A DNA stretch of 64,000 nt, from positions 1 through 64,000 of the forward strand of contig JAOVVO010000448.1 in NCBI GenBank assembly GCA_028564675.1, in the 5' to 3' direction. Shown in pieces: positions 39,201 to 51,943 of this stretch (position 1 is its first letter; each line of letters opens with the position of its first letter). The DNA is from Onchocerca lupi. Taxonomy: Eukaryota > Nematoda > Chromadorea > Rhabditida > Onchocercidae. The position numbers and the translations under genes are program-made. A model generated the notes under the pieces. That model saw nothing but the letters and a program-made list of their open reading frames with translations. It ran no database searches and had not been told where the DNA came from.

Positions 39201-39606
39201 CATACTAGATGGAACAATTTTGATGGCTAAATGATAAACTTCACTAGAAAATTCTAATATAAACAGTATTTAAATAATCTAATCACTACAATGTTACCAG
39301 ATTAATTTGAAACTTTATATATACAACGGTTGAGATTTCATTTCTTAATTTATAAATTATACGTCAATGTCTTATATCATCTCGTTGGCTACTGAAATAA
39401 AAGAAACTTTTTTTTTTTTTTTCTAAACTTACCGAAGGTAAAATCAACCAGTAACCGATGAAACAATCAGCAATTTTACGCCATATAGAAGGAGCAAAAT
39501 ACATAAGTGGCGTCAGTGGAAACAAAAGAAACATGGAGCCAAGGAAGGTTGATAAAAACAACAACAACCAAAAAAATAAGCCCGTTAGATTTGGTAGATT
39601 CATCAT
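36248..39606 (-). CDS. LCLAT1/AGPAT5-type lysophospholipid acyltransferase (acl-8/9/10-like), copy B
   Basis: Tandem paralogue of the gene at 29254-31884 and presumed to do the same acyl-CoA:lysophospholipid reaction in the ER. Six exons on the minus strand: 39433-39606, 38717-38918, 38341-38453, 37823-37973, 37072-37346 and 36248-36466, giving about 377 residues. NHRTRLD lies at residues 86-92 and FPEGT at 167-171; PGAGWAM and HPRTTGF are conserved. A hydrophobic N-terminal segment (about 8-36) and C-terminal membrane helices are present. Exon 4 has the same length (151 bases) and phase as copy A. The intron before the PGAG motif in copy A is missing, and a phase-1 intron cuts inside GAG|GW instead. 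The C-terminus ends in a run of six Asn and ISSR, absent from copy A. Start chosen as the first ATG of two (MMNL). Confidence 0.93.
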
Positions 39607-42600
39607 ATATTAGCTGAGAATTATAATTTTAGCAATAAGCAAAACGACCACATTTTTGATCATTTACAATGTTAATAATATCTGATCCTGAAACTCCTTG
39701 ATATTTTATTTTAAATTCTTCTAAAAAATAATCTTTCAAAAAAAATTGTTTGATTTTAAGAATTTTATCTAGGATGTTTATAGTTTTAGCAGTAAAGAAA
39801 ACGACCACATTATCGATCATTTACAATGTTAATTTTTTTTTGTAATAGTACCTGATCCCAAAAAAATAATACCTGATCCTGAAATTCCGTCAATTTTTTA
39901 AGTTCCTTATATTTATAAGAATTTTTAAAAATTTTATAAATATTCTACATAAATCTATATTTTACCAATAAATATTCAATCTTTTTCGGACGAAAGAAAA
40001 AAAATACTATTATGATCCTTTTGGCGGTAAACACGTTTACCGTTTTGGTCTCTTTCAAACAATTTTCGAGCTTTTTGACCTTTAACATTTCTTGTTTAAA
40101 ACAATTTGACCCTTAACATTTTTTGTTTAAAATGATTACATCTTTCAAATTTTCCTGACAAAAATCCTAAACGACTTAGTTAACAACAATCGCAAAAAAT
40201 TATTAAGAGCACAAACGATAAAATCTAAAGAAGAGGAAAGAATCACATGATCAAAACAAACAACATGACTTTCGCTAACCGATTTATTGATGCAGATCAT
40301 ATGATATGTCATCTCTGGGTGAAATAATTCACTCCATTTGAACAACTTGTATTTTCTTCTTCTGATAATATCATCGAGTAATATTTACATTGAAGGAAAA
40401 AGTTGAAATATATTATGACTTTCTTCATCATTATTATATCACTGAAAATATTACTATTATTATTTCAACAAAAATATTAGTTTCTCACTATTTCAACAAA
40501 ATTTATACATTAAATGTTAAGATTTTCATTGCAAGAATTTCGTTTTTATTTGAAGAACTGCGTAACAGAATTGACAACGAATATGTTAACAATTACTATT
40601 TATTAAAAGTGTTAATCCATTTAAATAGCGTACCTTACATAGTAGAATTTAAAAAAATAAATGATGTGCAACCATGGAAAATGAATGATTATCCCTCTTT
40701 TTATCATTCTCCCTTCCTCTCTCTCTCCTTCTCTTTCCCTCATCTATTTAGAATACTAAGTTGAAATCGATTATTTCATTCATCTTCTCTCTTCAGTGTC
40801 TAAGCTATGTTTTTATCACTACGATTGCGAGAGATTTTCCGATAATCTTGGCACTCATCCTTTATGCAACACCTAATCTAGATACAAGATTCTGAAGGTT
40901 ATTTAGTATAAATTCGTCTCATCTGTTCAGTAGTCATACTTATACGACAAAGCAATGCGTGGCGCCATTGTAGCGCGTGACACTAGAATCTGTAAATTCC
41001 TCTCCAAATCTTAGCTCTTTCAAAGACACTATCTCATTACTTCCTGTATTCTGCTCAAAAAGAATAATGTTCAGGAATTTAAAAACATAATAAACAACCA
41101 TGCTATAGGTCTATGCTAACAAATTACGAATCTCCATTATCGATGATCCGAAATGCGCTGTTTTCGCTGACGATCATGCGTATGACCGTATATTTCTTCA
41201 ATTTAAAATTGCTGTCCATAATCATTATCATTTCTATATTGTGATGAGCATTTAAATCAAGTACATAAGAATTTGTATTGTTTCAACATAAACTAGTGAA
41301 AAATAAAGTGGAGAATAATGAAAATGTATGGAGATAGTTTCGATCACATTTTTTCATCCCATTTAATTTTTGCAAGAAAAAAAAAAAGATTTTCGACAAC
41401 AAATCATTTAAAATGCACGATTTGCTATTTACAAGATATCAAAATTATTTGTACATAATTTATATAAAAGGATTATTTGTACATATTCATAAATATGTAT
41501 AAATAATATTTGCTTACCATAATACGACTTTCTACTATCACTTTCCAATAAACTTTTCAACCGGCAAATATTTTTATGATTCACAGATACAATAACAGCA
41601 TCAGTAAAAAAGGTAGAAGAGAATTGCATCAAATAAAAAGTTCCATCAAATTAATTTTTGAATAAAATCCATCTCTTAAAATGAAGTATTGACACTGTTT
41701 TAAAGAATCATAAAAAGGATTACAGGCAACTTTTTGGGAGAAATACTCAATATATCGAGGTATGCCATCGTTATAAACTATTGATATTTTCAATTAAATC
41801 ATCCAAATTAGACGATACGAAATGAAATCAAAAATGACAAGGCTCAGGATCAACAATGGCGGAAATCAAAATTCTCCTAAGAAATGATCCCAGGCAATTT
41901 AAAGGAATTCTTGGAGTTATGATTATAATAGAGAAAGTTAAGTGCATTTTGTGGATAAATAAGGTTATTTAATATTCTTTTGGATAAAATAAATGATAAG
42001 TGAGAAATATTTTCAATTTTCGGATAAAGTAATAACCGGAATTATCAAATGCATAACAAAATGGAAAATGCATGAATACATCGTTACATAGTACGCAGGT
42101 ATTATCAATGTAACAAGATAGATACTGGAAAGAAAGAAATAGGTTTGATGACAGTAATGACAAGTAGTAATGACAGTTTAGAATAACAAACTTTATTTGA
42201 GGTCAACGTTCTATAATGGATTCCACTGGTAAGTAAACCAGCACCTATTCAATTATGCAACGTTCGCTTTTTTCTTCATGTGCTAACAACTGTAACAATA
42301 ATTACTGCATATAAAACAGTGATTGATGGTAATTGTTCAAAATATTCGATTGCAGTTAGAAGGAAAACACTTGTGATAATGACAGACACATTTTGTCTAT
42401 TTTGCAAACAATCCAAATCCCTAATTTTTTCAATATAAATAATTGAACTGCCATAATAAAGGTAATTATTGCGAATAATCACATGCCAATTAGATAGTAT
42501 GATCAAAAATTTTACAGTAAGCTCCACCATTTCTCATGGTATGAAGTTATAATCCACTTCATATATCCAGATTTAGATATATTTACAGTAATATTCAAAT

Positions 42601-42611
42601 TAAAAAATTAT
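39607..42611. other. Intergenic region without supported gene
   Basis: Starts with a diverged direct duplication: about 39628-39705 recurs at 39785-39890 (shared AAACGACCACATT, GATCATTTACAATGTTAAT, CTGATCCTGAAA). Plus-strand frame 40390-40764 is long (124 codons) but hydrophobic/Asn/Ile-rich with no motif. GC is higher around 40930-41180, including GCGTGGCGCCATTGTAGCGCG. No RNA gene could be assigned. Confidence 0.4.
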
Positions 42612-45600
42612 CTAATTAGTACCAGGACGACTATTTTTATGCGGCGGTGAACGACTAAGAGAATGTGCACGTTGATTAAATATTGCATGCATATTCGATT
42701 CCATCTTAAATATGTTTTGCAATGTTTTCATATTTCTTGGCACTTTTGGACGTCTTTTGCTTCCCAGCTGCTGTAAATTAAATTTGTCCTTTTTAATTTG
42801 TATCGCTGTCGAACAAGTAGAGTTTCTGTCAATAATTGTTGGTGAATGAGCATTCTTTTGTGATATATACTCCGTATATGGATTGCTACTGTTAGTAGAT
42901 CTAAAAAAAAAAGAAAAAAAAACCCATGATATAATAGCCTTATTTTACTACTGTTTACATTTTTGTTGCAAATTCATCTAGATTACTTTGAACATAAAAA
43001 AAATTCAAAAATTCATATACATGTCAATGTATATATGTATTCATCAACAGACTGAATGTAGCTCTCAAAGTACTAAAAAAAATGTAATCATTCATTTTCA
43101 ACATTCTTAGTATGCACGATGTATGAAATTTTATCATCTGTAAATAAACTTTGTTTCAATTTTATCATATGTAAATAAACTTTCGTAATCTAAAAAAGTG
43201 CCTGTTTAGAATGCTTAATATCAGAACATTTCTCAAATTAAAAGCTTTGATACATAAAATAATCCTAGATATTTAAAACCAAATAACTGAAGTTTTTCTT
43301 AGTGCAATTCATGTTAATGAGAAGCTGCAGTGCTGCTGTTGGAGGACATGAGTAGAACTGTTTGGATCAAACTGTTTCAAAGATGCATACTCTCCTAAAT
43401 ATTCCATCTCCAAAGTAAAAAAAAGAGAAAAAATAAAAATAAAAAAGCAAATATTTCATTGCCTTGAGAAGCAGAATACAGGCACTAGACTGTGCTGAAA
43501 TAAGGCTTAGAATTCAAAGCGGACTATCGTCCACTGAATTGTAATCGATATCGCTTATAATCTTTGTAAGAAGAAGTTTAAAATTCCAAAAAAGGTGATA
43601 CTTCTAGAATGTTAAGAAGTAATAATTAATGATATTTATCGAAAATTAATAATATTTATGGACTGCTTAAATGGTAACTTACTGACTCAGCTTCATTGCA
43701 TTACTTCTATCTTTACCACCGAATACGACTGCCAAATTTCCAGATGCTTTTACTGACTGAAGACGTGAAATTGAAAGATCTCCGTTTATATCCATACAAT
43801 GCATGACCGGTTTACTGATTATTGCATTGAAATTTGATACATTTTGCTGCAAATATTGTGAAAATTGCACAATTCAAATTAAACTTGTTAAAAGATTGTC
43901 AACTCAGAATACCTAAAGCATGAGTTGCAAAATATTTTTCAACGAGAAACGATCCATAAAAAATATCAATAAATGATATTAACGTAATGATCTTTATGTT
44001 ATATCAATCAAGAACTTGGGCAAAAGAATTTATGCCTTGGAATAACAAGACACAAATGAAAAGTTGAGGTTGATCAACTTTACCCCGCTTAGTGAGAGAA
44101 TGCTATTAAAAGAATCGTTTCGAAACGGAAAATTGCTTGATTTGTTCAATTCTTCCTGCAGAATAAATATTTTTTTTTTTATTAGGTGAGAAAGTAAAAA
44201 AATTGCAAATATTTTCATCCAAAATCTTTATTTTAAAAAACCATCTCGAATAATTTCTTCTTGTAATTTTTATACCAAACGTCACTTTGAGTAAACAGAA
44301 ACGATGCTCATCAAACCAAAAATTAAAAAAATGATTCACTACAGTTAACGCCAGCAAACATAAATAATTACTGTTTGTGAATAAAAATCGTTACAAATTT
44401 TTTCTCAAATATCAAAATTTTTCAAATTTGTCTATGGCTATACCACAACTCGATGTTCTAAAAAAAAAAAATTTCCGTGTTTAAAATAATTGAATAATAA
44501 TTATGAAACAGATAAGGATTTTACGTTATTATTCTGAGATGAATTCCACTGCAAACTCATTGATCCTAAATACAAAAATTGAAAGATTTCATTTTATTTT
44601 GTTTTTATTAGCATAACAATTCAATTTTTTTTCTTTTTTGTGCCATATTTCAAGCATCATTCCTTTTTTTTCTTTTCTTACTTCAAATTTTAGTGTAAAT
44701 TGGAAACATACCAGATGCATTGGAATTCTCATTAACGTCTCCAAAGTATTTTAAACTTTGTGCACAATCCACAAATGAACCATTCAAATGCTGCACCATT
44801 CCATGATGCTGTTGCATGTTAGTCACTAGTGAATTTGCATTCCTAAAAGATATTTTAGGCACACATCAAAAACCTCTCTTTTGTTTATTTCCAGTTTGTA
44901 GTCAATACGGATCACTCTTGTAACTTTGATATCCAAGAAAAACGAACAATGACTGCATATGGTGAAAGAGGAAACAGCTAGGCAAGAAAGCAAAATTCAT
45001 TGCATCTATAACAATAATATCAAACGAGCACTAAAATGATTTCAACAATTAGATTTTCAGTATCTTTTTTTTGAAATGATAAGTCAGGAATACAGATAAA
45101 GTAACGGTGTGACTTTGTAAGAATATGTACATCATCTTGTTTCTTACAAAACAGCAAAACTCACCTTTCTAAAAAATCACAGATTTTCACAGTTTCCTTG
45201 CATCGATCAGCTACATTATTCATCTGTTCATGCTAGAATTAAGAAATCGAAATATTATTTTGATCCATAAAAAAAATATAGAAAAAAAAATTCACACTAT
45301 AATTTTTAAATGAGAGCAAACAGAAATGAAAGGAAAATATATCCATGTGTGAAAATCGAATCTATTTCTTTCATGCGTTGAGATATCACTCACTTTTAAA
45401 AATTATTCTAAATGTGTACATTTGTTTTTCATCACTACCATAGAAAACAGACATATTTACCATAATTTTAAAACGAAAGATATTTAGACGCATAAAGAGA
45501 ATAGATTCGATCATCACTAATAGGCATGTTTCCTCTCAACTTTCTTTTATTCCTTCAATGATGTTCTGTAAGATTCTGAAAATACGATGTAAGTCAAATT

Positions 45601-46915
45601 TCATCAATATTTTCTAAAAGCTAATGAATTTTGATTCGATTACAAAATACAAAACAGAAAACTTTTTTTTAGAATATAATGTTCCCTTTCAAAAAAAGAA
45701 AAAAGAAATCCAAAATTTCTTCATAAATGAGACTAAATGATAAGAGGATGTTTATCGAACTAATCAAAACAACAACACTACAGCCAATCCAATATGATGT
45801 CATTTCTATGCCTGTCACAATAAATTCCTGTCCCAATCTCAATAATTTTCGGACGAAAAATTATTAAGATTGTGACAGGAATATTTCTGGAAACAACTGC
45901 ATTCTAAAAAATATAACAGCTTACCATCCTATTCACATTATTTCGTATTATATTATACTGATTCTGTTGAAATTTGATGACAGAAGTTATCTTTCGCAAA
46001 GCATTCACTAGTAAAGTATTAGGTGTCTGAAATTACATCATTTTGATTTCCATTTCCTTCAAAACAAATCTGAACTAAAATAGAAAAGAATTAAAAAGGT
46101 TTCGATTATGTTACTCAATAACAAACCTGGAAATATTTTTTTGTTTTCTCACTCATGCGACGTCCCACACTTTCATAAGAAAAAGGTGTACGTCGACATA
46201 CTATACACATCTTCCCCGATACTGCAATCGTAAATAGATCCATTTGAAAAGAGCTTACTTTATTATAATTAATGGCAGGCTATATTCAATATCTAATTAC
46301 TTTCTAAAGAAATATCTTCGCAGTTACATAAATTAACTTTCCAAACAAGCAAATTTTCATCCATAAATTAATCGTAGAGTTCCAACAGATAAGAAATGGA
46401 AAAGTAAAACGATTTTATTTGAAATGCGATCACCAGATAATATTTCAATATAGAAGACAAGGAATGAGGAAGGGACTGAACTTTATAACAAAGAGAAGCA
46501 ATATTGTTCAGTGCTTTATTTGAAAGTATTAAATAAAAAATAAGAAATTTCATTTGGGTTAAAATAACAGGATATTCAATTTGAAAATATTAAACGAAGA
46601 GTAAAACGTTCCACTGTTTAGTATTCCATCTAAATGAATCAGAAAAATAAACAGTTTCAACTGAAATAGAATCAAAATGTATGATACGAATTGTAGCGAC
46701 AAGTGAAAATAATTTTATTTGCTAATATTTATAACTTATGCCATCTTTACTTTATGAAGAATAGAAAAAATATTAGTAAACAAACCACATTTGTCAAGAC
46801 ACGTAGAGCAGAATATATGTCCACAGCTTGCAAGTGCAAAAGGCTCACGTTTAATAGTGCTTTGTGCAGAAGGAATCAAATAGCAATTATTGCAATGCAC
46901 CCATGATAATGCCAT
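42612..46915 (-). CDS. ZHP-3/RNF212-type RING protein (meiotic crossover factor)
   Basis: Members of this family are SUMO/ubiquitin E3-like proteins that act along the synaptonemal complex to promote crossovers. Nine exons on the minus strand: 46786-46915, 46127-46221, 45925-46026, 45165-45232, 44712-44842, 44525-44565, 44084-44155, 43683-43846 and 42612-42900; all phases join and give 363 residues (C. elegans ZHP-3 is of similar size). The N-terminal RING has C8-x2-C11, C31-G-H33, C36-x2-C39 and C49-x2-C52, including CGHIFCSTCL, the spacing of ZHP/Zip3 proteins. Then come a helical Gln/Asn-rich region (about 80-150) with coiled-coil character and a Ser/Asn-rich, basic tail ending in SRSPPHKNSRPGTN. 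The ATG follows directly on an AATTTTGCAG acceptor, so the transcript is probably trans-spliced. Which of the nematode ZHP paralogues it is cannot be settled by eye. Confidence 0.86.
45825..45881. repeat. Near-perfect 26-bp hairpin in a ZHP-gene intron
   Basis: TTCCTGTCCCAATCTCAATA...(45825-45850) pairs with 45855-45881, ending in GTGACAGGAA, around a four-base GGAC loop. Two or three mismatches and one bulge only. It lies in the intron between the exons at 45925-46026 and 45165-45232. The flank CCTGTCACAATAAATTCCTGT at 45811 repeats part of the arm. It could be a tiny MITE or chance; no miRNA seed was recognised. Confidence 0.7.
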
Positions 46916-47641
46916 CTGCAAAATTTATTTAAATTACATAAGATAAAGAATTAGGGGGAAAAAAGACTCGCTTACGGAAATCTACACCTTTTACAGCATC
47001 ATCACTTCGTTAATGAAGAAAATATTAGACTACTGAAGGGACTTTTACTTTGCAACAAAACTAGCATTAATCCTTTTAATTTCCCTATATGTAGAAACAG
47101 GAAATTTTTAACATACTATAGTTATACACACTACACCTATATCCATATATATATAATGTTTGAACCTACTGCATTCAAAGCACGAAAACGGTTCCCTCTA
47201 GCAAACTCAAACTTCGAGTCTCTACGATCTTCGCAACGATATGGTTCTTCAGAGCTTTACTACAGTAAAAGAAATCGACAAAATTAAAAAGTTTAATCAT
47301 TTTAGAGAACTTTATGGCATGCAACAATATGTAAACAGCATTAACGATTTGCCACAGTGTACCCACATATATTTAATTTTATATAAGCATATTAAAGTAA
47401 TCGAGAACCAGGCCAGGTGAAAACTTCAAGAATATAATCAATTGAACAACATCGTAGGTATGAAAAATTATAAAAAGAAATAAAATTTAGCACTAAATTA
47501 CAAGCATCAAACAACTTACAAAATTATATGAGCATAAAATTCTGACATTGACTTCTTTCATTTGGCAATTAAACATAAATTAATAACCAAATCTCATAAC
47601 AAATAATTATGCAAGTGCATAACATTTTCAGAGTAATATTA
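46916..47641. other. Short intergenic gap between two minus-strand genes
   Basis: About 730 bases between the 3' end of the coiled-coil gene and the start of the ZHP-like gene, same strand. It contains an acceptor (AATTTTGCAG) immediately before the ZHP start. No other gene. A two-gene transcription unit is conceivable but unsupported by spacing alone. Confidence 0.4.
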
Positions 47642-49377
47642 CTATGTTTGACTAAAATCACGGAAAGGTAATGTTGAAGGATTTCGATAATCACGAACTG
47701 GTGAAGGAGCCCGATAATTGTTACGTGCAGTAAGTTCATTGCTTATCGTGGCTCCACGTATTCGATCATACGGTAGCTTAGTTACATCAATTGAAACATC
47801 AGATCGTACCTCACCATATGGATGTGTGGGATTTGCTATAATGTCAACACATTCCGGATAAAGAACTGAGAATAATAAAAGCAATACATAATCAAGTATT
47901 TATACATCATAAGCGCTAAAAAGAATTTATGCATCATGGCTGGATAAAGTTCACCTAAAAATTTCTTGGAAAGCGATTTTGAGTGAATGAGGAAAAAACA
48001 CTCTCATGATCAGAAGAAACTTACCAGTCCGTAATGTTTTGGTACTGGAATACTGAATTTGAGAGGGATATTGTCGATTCGCTGATGGCGCATAAGATGC
48101 TGCTGATGCAGCATATGCTTGATATATACTTGCTTGCCGTGCTTCATCTATGATTGGAAAAAAAACATTACTTCCAATAAAGAAATTGAAGAAAAAATTG
48201 TTTTTCAATAAAAAATTCAAAAGAAAATAAAAACATTATTTTCAATAAAAAGTATTGTCATCTCCCTCTTTATTTAACAATAAAACGCGAAATGAAAAAG
48301 AGAAATTCTCGTTAGCGCAACTGCCTTCCACTTGTTCTGCTCAATATTTTACTAATCTCTAAAGATATAAGAAAAAAAAAAAAAAAAACCGTGTACTAAG
48401 AGGCACATAATGTACTAAATGTTATCTCAAATATTGTTCTTAACAACTGTTAACTTTTCATGAAAAAATTAAAAAAAAAAAAAATGAAACTCACCATATG
48501 CCTGAACTTTTTGTAGGGCAGAAAGTAGTGCAGGAAAAAATGTAGGATCCTTGCTAGTCATCATCACAACGGCAAGAATAAAATCCTTCGGTGAAATCTG
48601 TGCCAACAAACTATCTAAACCATTACAAATATTTAACAACAATGCTTCAACATTTGTAGCAGATTTTTGAACTGAATTTTAAATAATACTGAAAACAATC
48701 ATATTAACATGAAAACAACTATACTTCACCTAACATACCATTAAACGTTATAATATAGAAATAATTATAATAATACATGATAATAATATAAGTAGTCACA
48801 GTTAACATGACGTGACAATACTATGTATAACAATAATAACTAACATGATAAAACGAACCTAATGTAGTGTCTAAATCTTGCGGTGCAATTAAACTATTCC
48901 GTTCTTCAATCAATTGCCTTTGTTGTTCTTTGACACCTTTCTCCCATTCATTGAATTCTTCCACATATTTATTATATGTTTCAGTACCACACTGCGCTCT
49001 TAAAATAAATTAACTACAATGTCAAGAATAACTTATATTTCTTGTCCTTAATCAGCAAATAGGATACTGTTAATGTTTGTTTGAAGCTGCCAAATAACTT
49101 ACTACATATCGTAAAAGTTAGAGGAATTCTGTATTAAAATATAAACTATTGTACTGAATAAAAAGTGGAAAAAAACCGATCAGTTCACGTGTAATAGCCA
49201 TACATAATGTCCCATTAATTAGTAGGATTAAGAGATATCCACAAAACTGACATTACTTACTTTTCTCGCTACTAAACAAAAAACATACATATTGTTCAGC
49301 TTCCATTTTTCGAACTTTTCTTTATGCTCCACGTATTGTTGTTCCAATCGCCCTAAGGCAACTGTTATATGTGTAAT
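47642..49377 (-). CDS. Coiled-coil protein of unknown function, 5' end unresolved
   Basis: Five exons on the minus strand join in phase: 49289-49377, 48859-48998, 48495-48671, 48025-48147 and 47642-47865, giving about 250 residues of a longer protein. The first part is a charged helix with regularly spaced aromatics (LEQQYVEHKEKFEKWKLNN, then YNKYVEEFNEWEKGVKEQQR). This recalls the Trp-containing helical repeats of YLPM1-like nuclear proteins, but that is only a resemblance. A helical middle part contains FILAVVMMTSKDPTFFPALL. The Ala/Tyr/Ser-rich low-complexity tail (QAYAASAASYAPSANRQYPS) and a Pro/Arg-rich end (YRAPSPVRDYRNPS) look disordered. No enzyme motif is seen. There is no ATG in the first exon listed. 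Two phase-0 candidate 5' exons, 50253-50270 and 50293-50436, could precede it. Confidence 0.65.
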
Positions 49378-50252
49378 CTGCAATTAAAACTATTTTCACT
49401 TCAAATACATTCAACAGTAATTGTTACTACTTTATAAAAAAAAAAAAAAGTACCAAGAAAACCATCAAGAGCAACAAATACCTATTAATTAGAATAATTA
49501 ATGAAACATTATTTGAAATAGTTATTATCTATAAAATAAAGGGAAGTGCTAAGTTCTTAAAAAAAAAAAAAAACCTATTTACATTTTGAATTTCTTTTGA
49601 CCACAGAAAAATTTTTCTAATTTATCAAAAAAAAAAGCAAAAATTATCATCATAATTGGAATGCGATAATTTCTGATTTCTATCATAGAAGAACAAGAAT
49701 ACATAAAAAATCTTCAGAAAAATAATTTTTAGCTTAAGGAGTGCTTGAATAAGGAAACTTATGTAGTGCAAAAAGATAAGTAATTTCTGCAACAAAGAAA
49801 CGAAAAATAGATAGAAATGCCAACCTTATCAGCCATCAGAATTTAAATTGTGATTTTTGGAAAAATGCAAACATTTGAAATCTGAAAATATGAATTTAAG
49901 TCAACTTAAGACATATTATGATATTTAACAACAATCATAATCATTTGCTATCGTATTCTTCATTTTGACAAAATTTCTTTATAATAACTCTCGATTTTCA
50001 AAAGCGATATGAAACAAAAGTTTGGGATAACTATAGCCAAGAAGAGAGGAAACACGTCAAAAGACATCCTTACATCATGACATTCAAAGATATATATATA
50101 CATAATACGGATGTCGCTGATTTCACGGAAGTTTTCTTGCACGTGTCATATGACATGTAAAACATTAATACAGTCGATTGTATCTTCCTAATACCTTAAA
50201 TCAACAAGACTGCAAGCGTGACTAAGACGCAACGTCGTGCACTAACACTTAC
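49378..50252. other. Probable 5' intron of the coiled-coil gene
   Basis: AT-rich with A runs near 49438 and 49560-49573. The small minus-strand frame at 49960-50142 lacks splice context. If the candidate exons at 50253-50436 are real this is intron; otherwise it is 5' flank. Confidence 0.35.
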
Positions 50253-50436
50253 CACAATGGATGGAACCACCTGCAACGACGTGTTATGCTACCTTTGACA
50301 GATGAATAAACCAATTCCATGAAAAAATGAACGCTACGTGTCCAAGAAACTGCAACATCCGGTTGTTGACATGATAGTCTGTACGGACGTTGATTATGAC
50401 GTTAGTATAGCCCCAGTCCTTATTTTCCTTCTTCAG
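50253..50436 (-). CDS. Candidate 5' exons of the coiled-coil gene
   Basis: Minus strand: an exon at 50293-50436 (TTATTACAG acceptor, AAAG|GTAGC donor, exactly 48 open codons, phase 0/0) and an 18-base microexon at 50253-50270 (GTTGCAG acceptor, GTAAGTG donor, phase 0/0). Both would join the ATT-starting exon at 49377 without breaking frame. The peptide contains LKKENKDWGYTNVIINVRTD and a hydrophobic stretch FLGHVAFIFSWNWFIHL. An internal Met gives a possible start. Against it: hydrophobic content is odd before a soluble coiled coil, and no upstream start exon was found. It may instead be 5' UTR or promoter. Confidence 0.3.
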
Positions 50437-50781
50437 CTGTAATAATAATAATTTGAGATTTGTTATGACGCTATCGACGTTACTGAATCATAACCTCAAG
50501 TCAATAACGGTCAATCTTGGGCAGCGTTTCCCAAATCAACTTTTTTCCAGCTCACTGCCGTTACGTTTCCTACATTTGCTTACGTACAGGGAAGAGTTAT
50601 CATTAGGATACATAATGTTTAATATTTAAACCTTCTGCGGGCTAACTACAGTATTCCTTGAGAAATTTCGCTTTTGGAGAATAGAAGACGGACTTTGTAT
50701 TGTAACAGATGACTAGTTGCAGAATATCTGTGTGAACTTTAACCTCTCGCCAGTGTTTCTTATCAAAGAAGCAAATACTGG
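50437..50781. promoter_or_regulatory. Putative bidirectional promoter region
   Basis: About 345 bases separate the outermost candidate exon of the minus-strand coiled-coil gene from the ATG of the plus-strand steroid reductase. GC is raised, with several CG dinucleotides and TGACG/CGTCA-like sequences (50392, 50466), and no open frame of note. Head-to-head arrangement suggests a shared regulatory region. No TATA box or initiator could be assigned. Confidence 0.3.
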
Positions 50782-51888
50782 ATGGATACTATGATCGAAA
50801 TGCTATCATATGGTATGCTTGTCAGTGGTATCATTGTCTTTTTAATACTTACTTTTGGATTCGAAGCTCCTTATGGACGATATTTTCAAAAATCTCATCC
50901 ATCGGTTTTTTTTTTCTCTTATCATTCTGACATTATTAGCACTAGAAATGATGTCAGGCCAAATACAAAAATTTATTAATTGATTGGCTAATTTGGAAAA
51001 TAATTGCAAAGTGAACGAAAGAGCAAATTAATTACGGTCAAGAAATCTTGAGAAAAGAAATGGAATCGTGATAGCAATTGTATAAAAACACTCAGTCTAA
51101 TTATAAATATCATTACATCAATCAGAGTAGAATCTTTGACAAAAAATATGATGGCCTATTAAATTTTAAAATATTCCGAGATTTTAAAGTACAAACTGAC
51201 AAGAAATTTGAGCATAATATTTTGGACATTAGTGTTTATGAGGAGATGTTTATTTAAATTTATTTTTAGTGCTCTATATGAAAAAACCTACTAATAATTA
51301 AGAATGAAAGTGTTTTCACTAAATTTTAGATACTGAAGACTCAGAGAACTGGAGTTAGAACTTCTGTAGTACAAAGCTACTAATGCATAATTACTGCTTC
51401 TGCTTTTATTATCATTACTGCAATTGTTTTGTTATCAAAACTGTAGTAAACGATTTCTAAAAATATATCACCATACCTCATTTTATTCAAAATTTCAAAT
51501 TATTTAGAGTACAGATGAGAGAATTTCTGAAATAAATATCCTAAATTTTGCTTCTTATAAGGTAACATTTACCTTATGTGGTTATTCTAAATCTTAGGAT
51601 AATTGGAGAGTTGTCAACAGTTTGCTTAAGTCTGAAACATATTTATGGGAGGTAATATTTTCAGATACCATTAATATCGGCTAAATGGGCTTGGTTCATA
51701 CAGGAAATACCGTCATTGTGCATTCCTCTTCATTACCTTATTACTGGTTTTATTGATCTACCTCTTATCAATACATTTATCCTTATCTTATTCATCGTGC
51801 ATTATATCAATAGGTCCAACAATAAACAATTAAACAAATTAACTTTACTTTGTTTTATTCTTTCGAAGAGGATATTTATTCGTTGTTT

Positions 51889-51943
<55 letters not shown>

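Noticed and set aside
40390..40764. 124-codon plus-strand open frame
   Set aside because: Ile/Tyr/Phe/Asn-rich composition, no motif, no splice or promoter context; long frames of this kind arise in AT-rich DNA.
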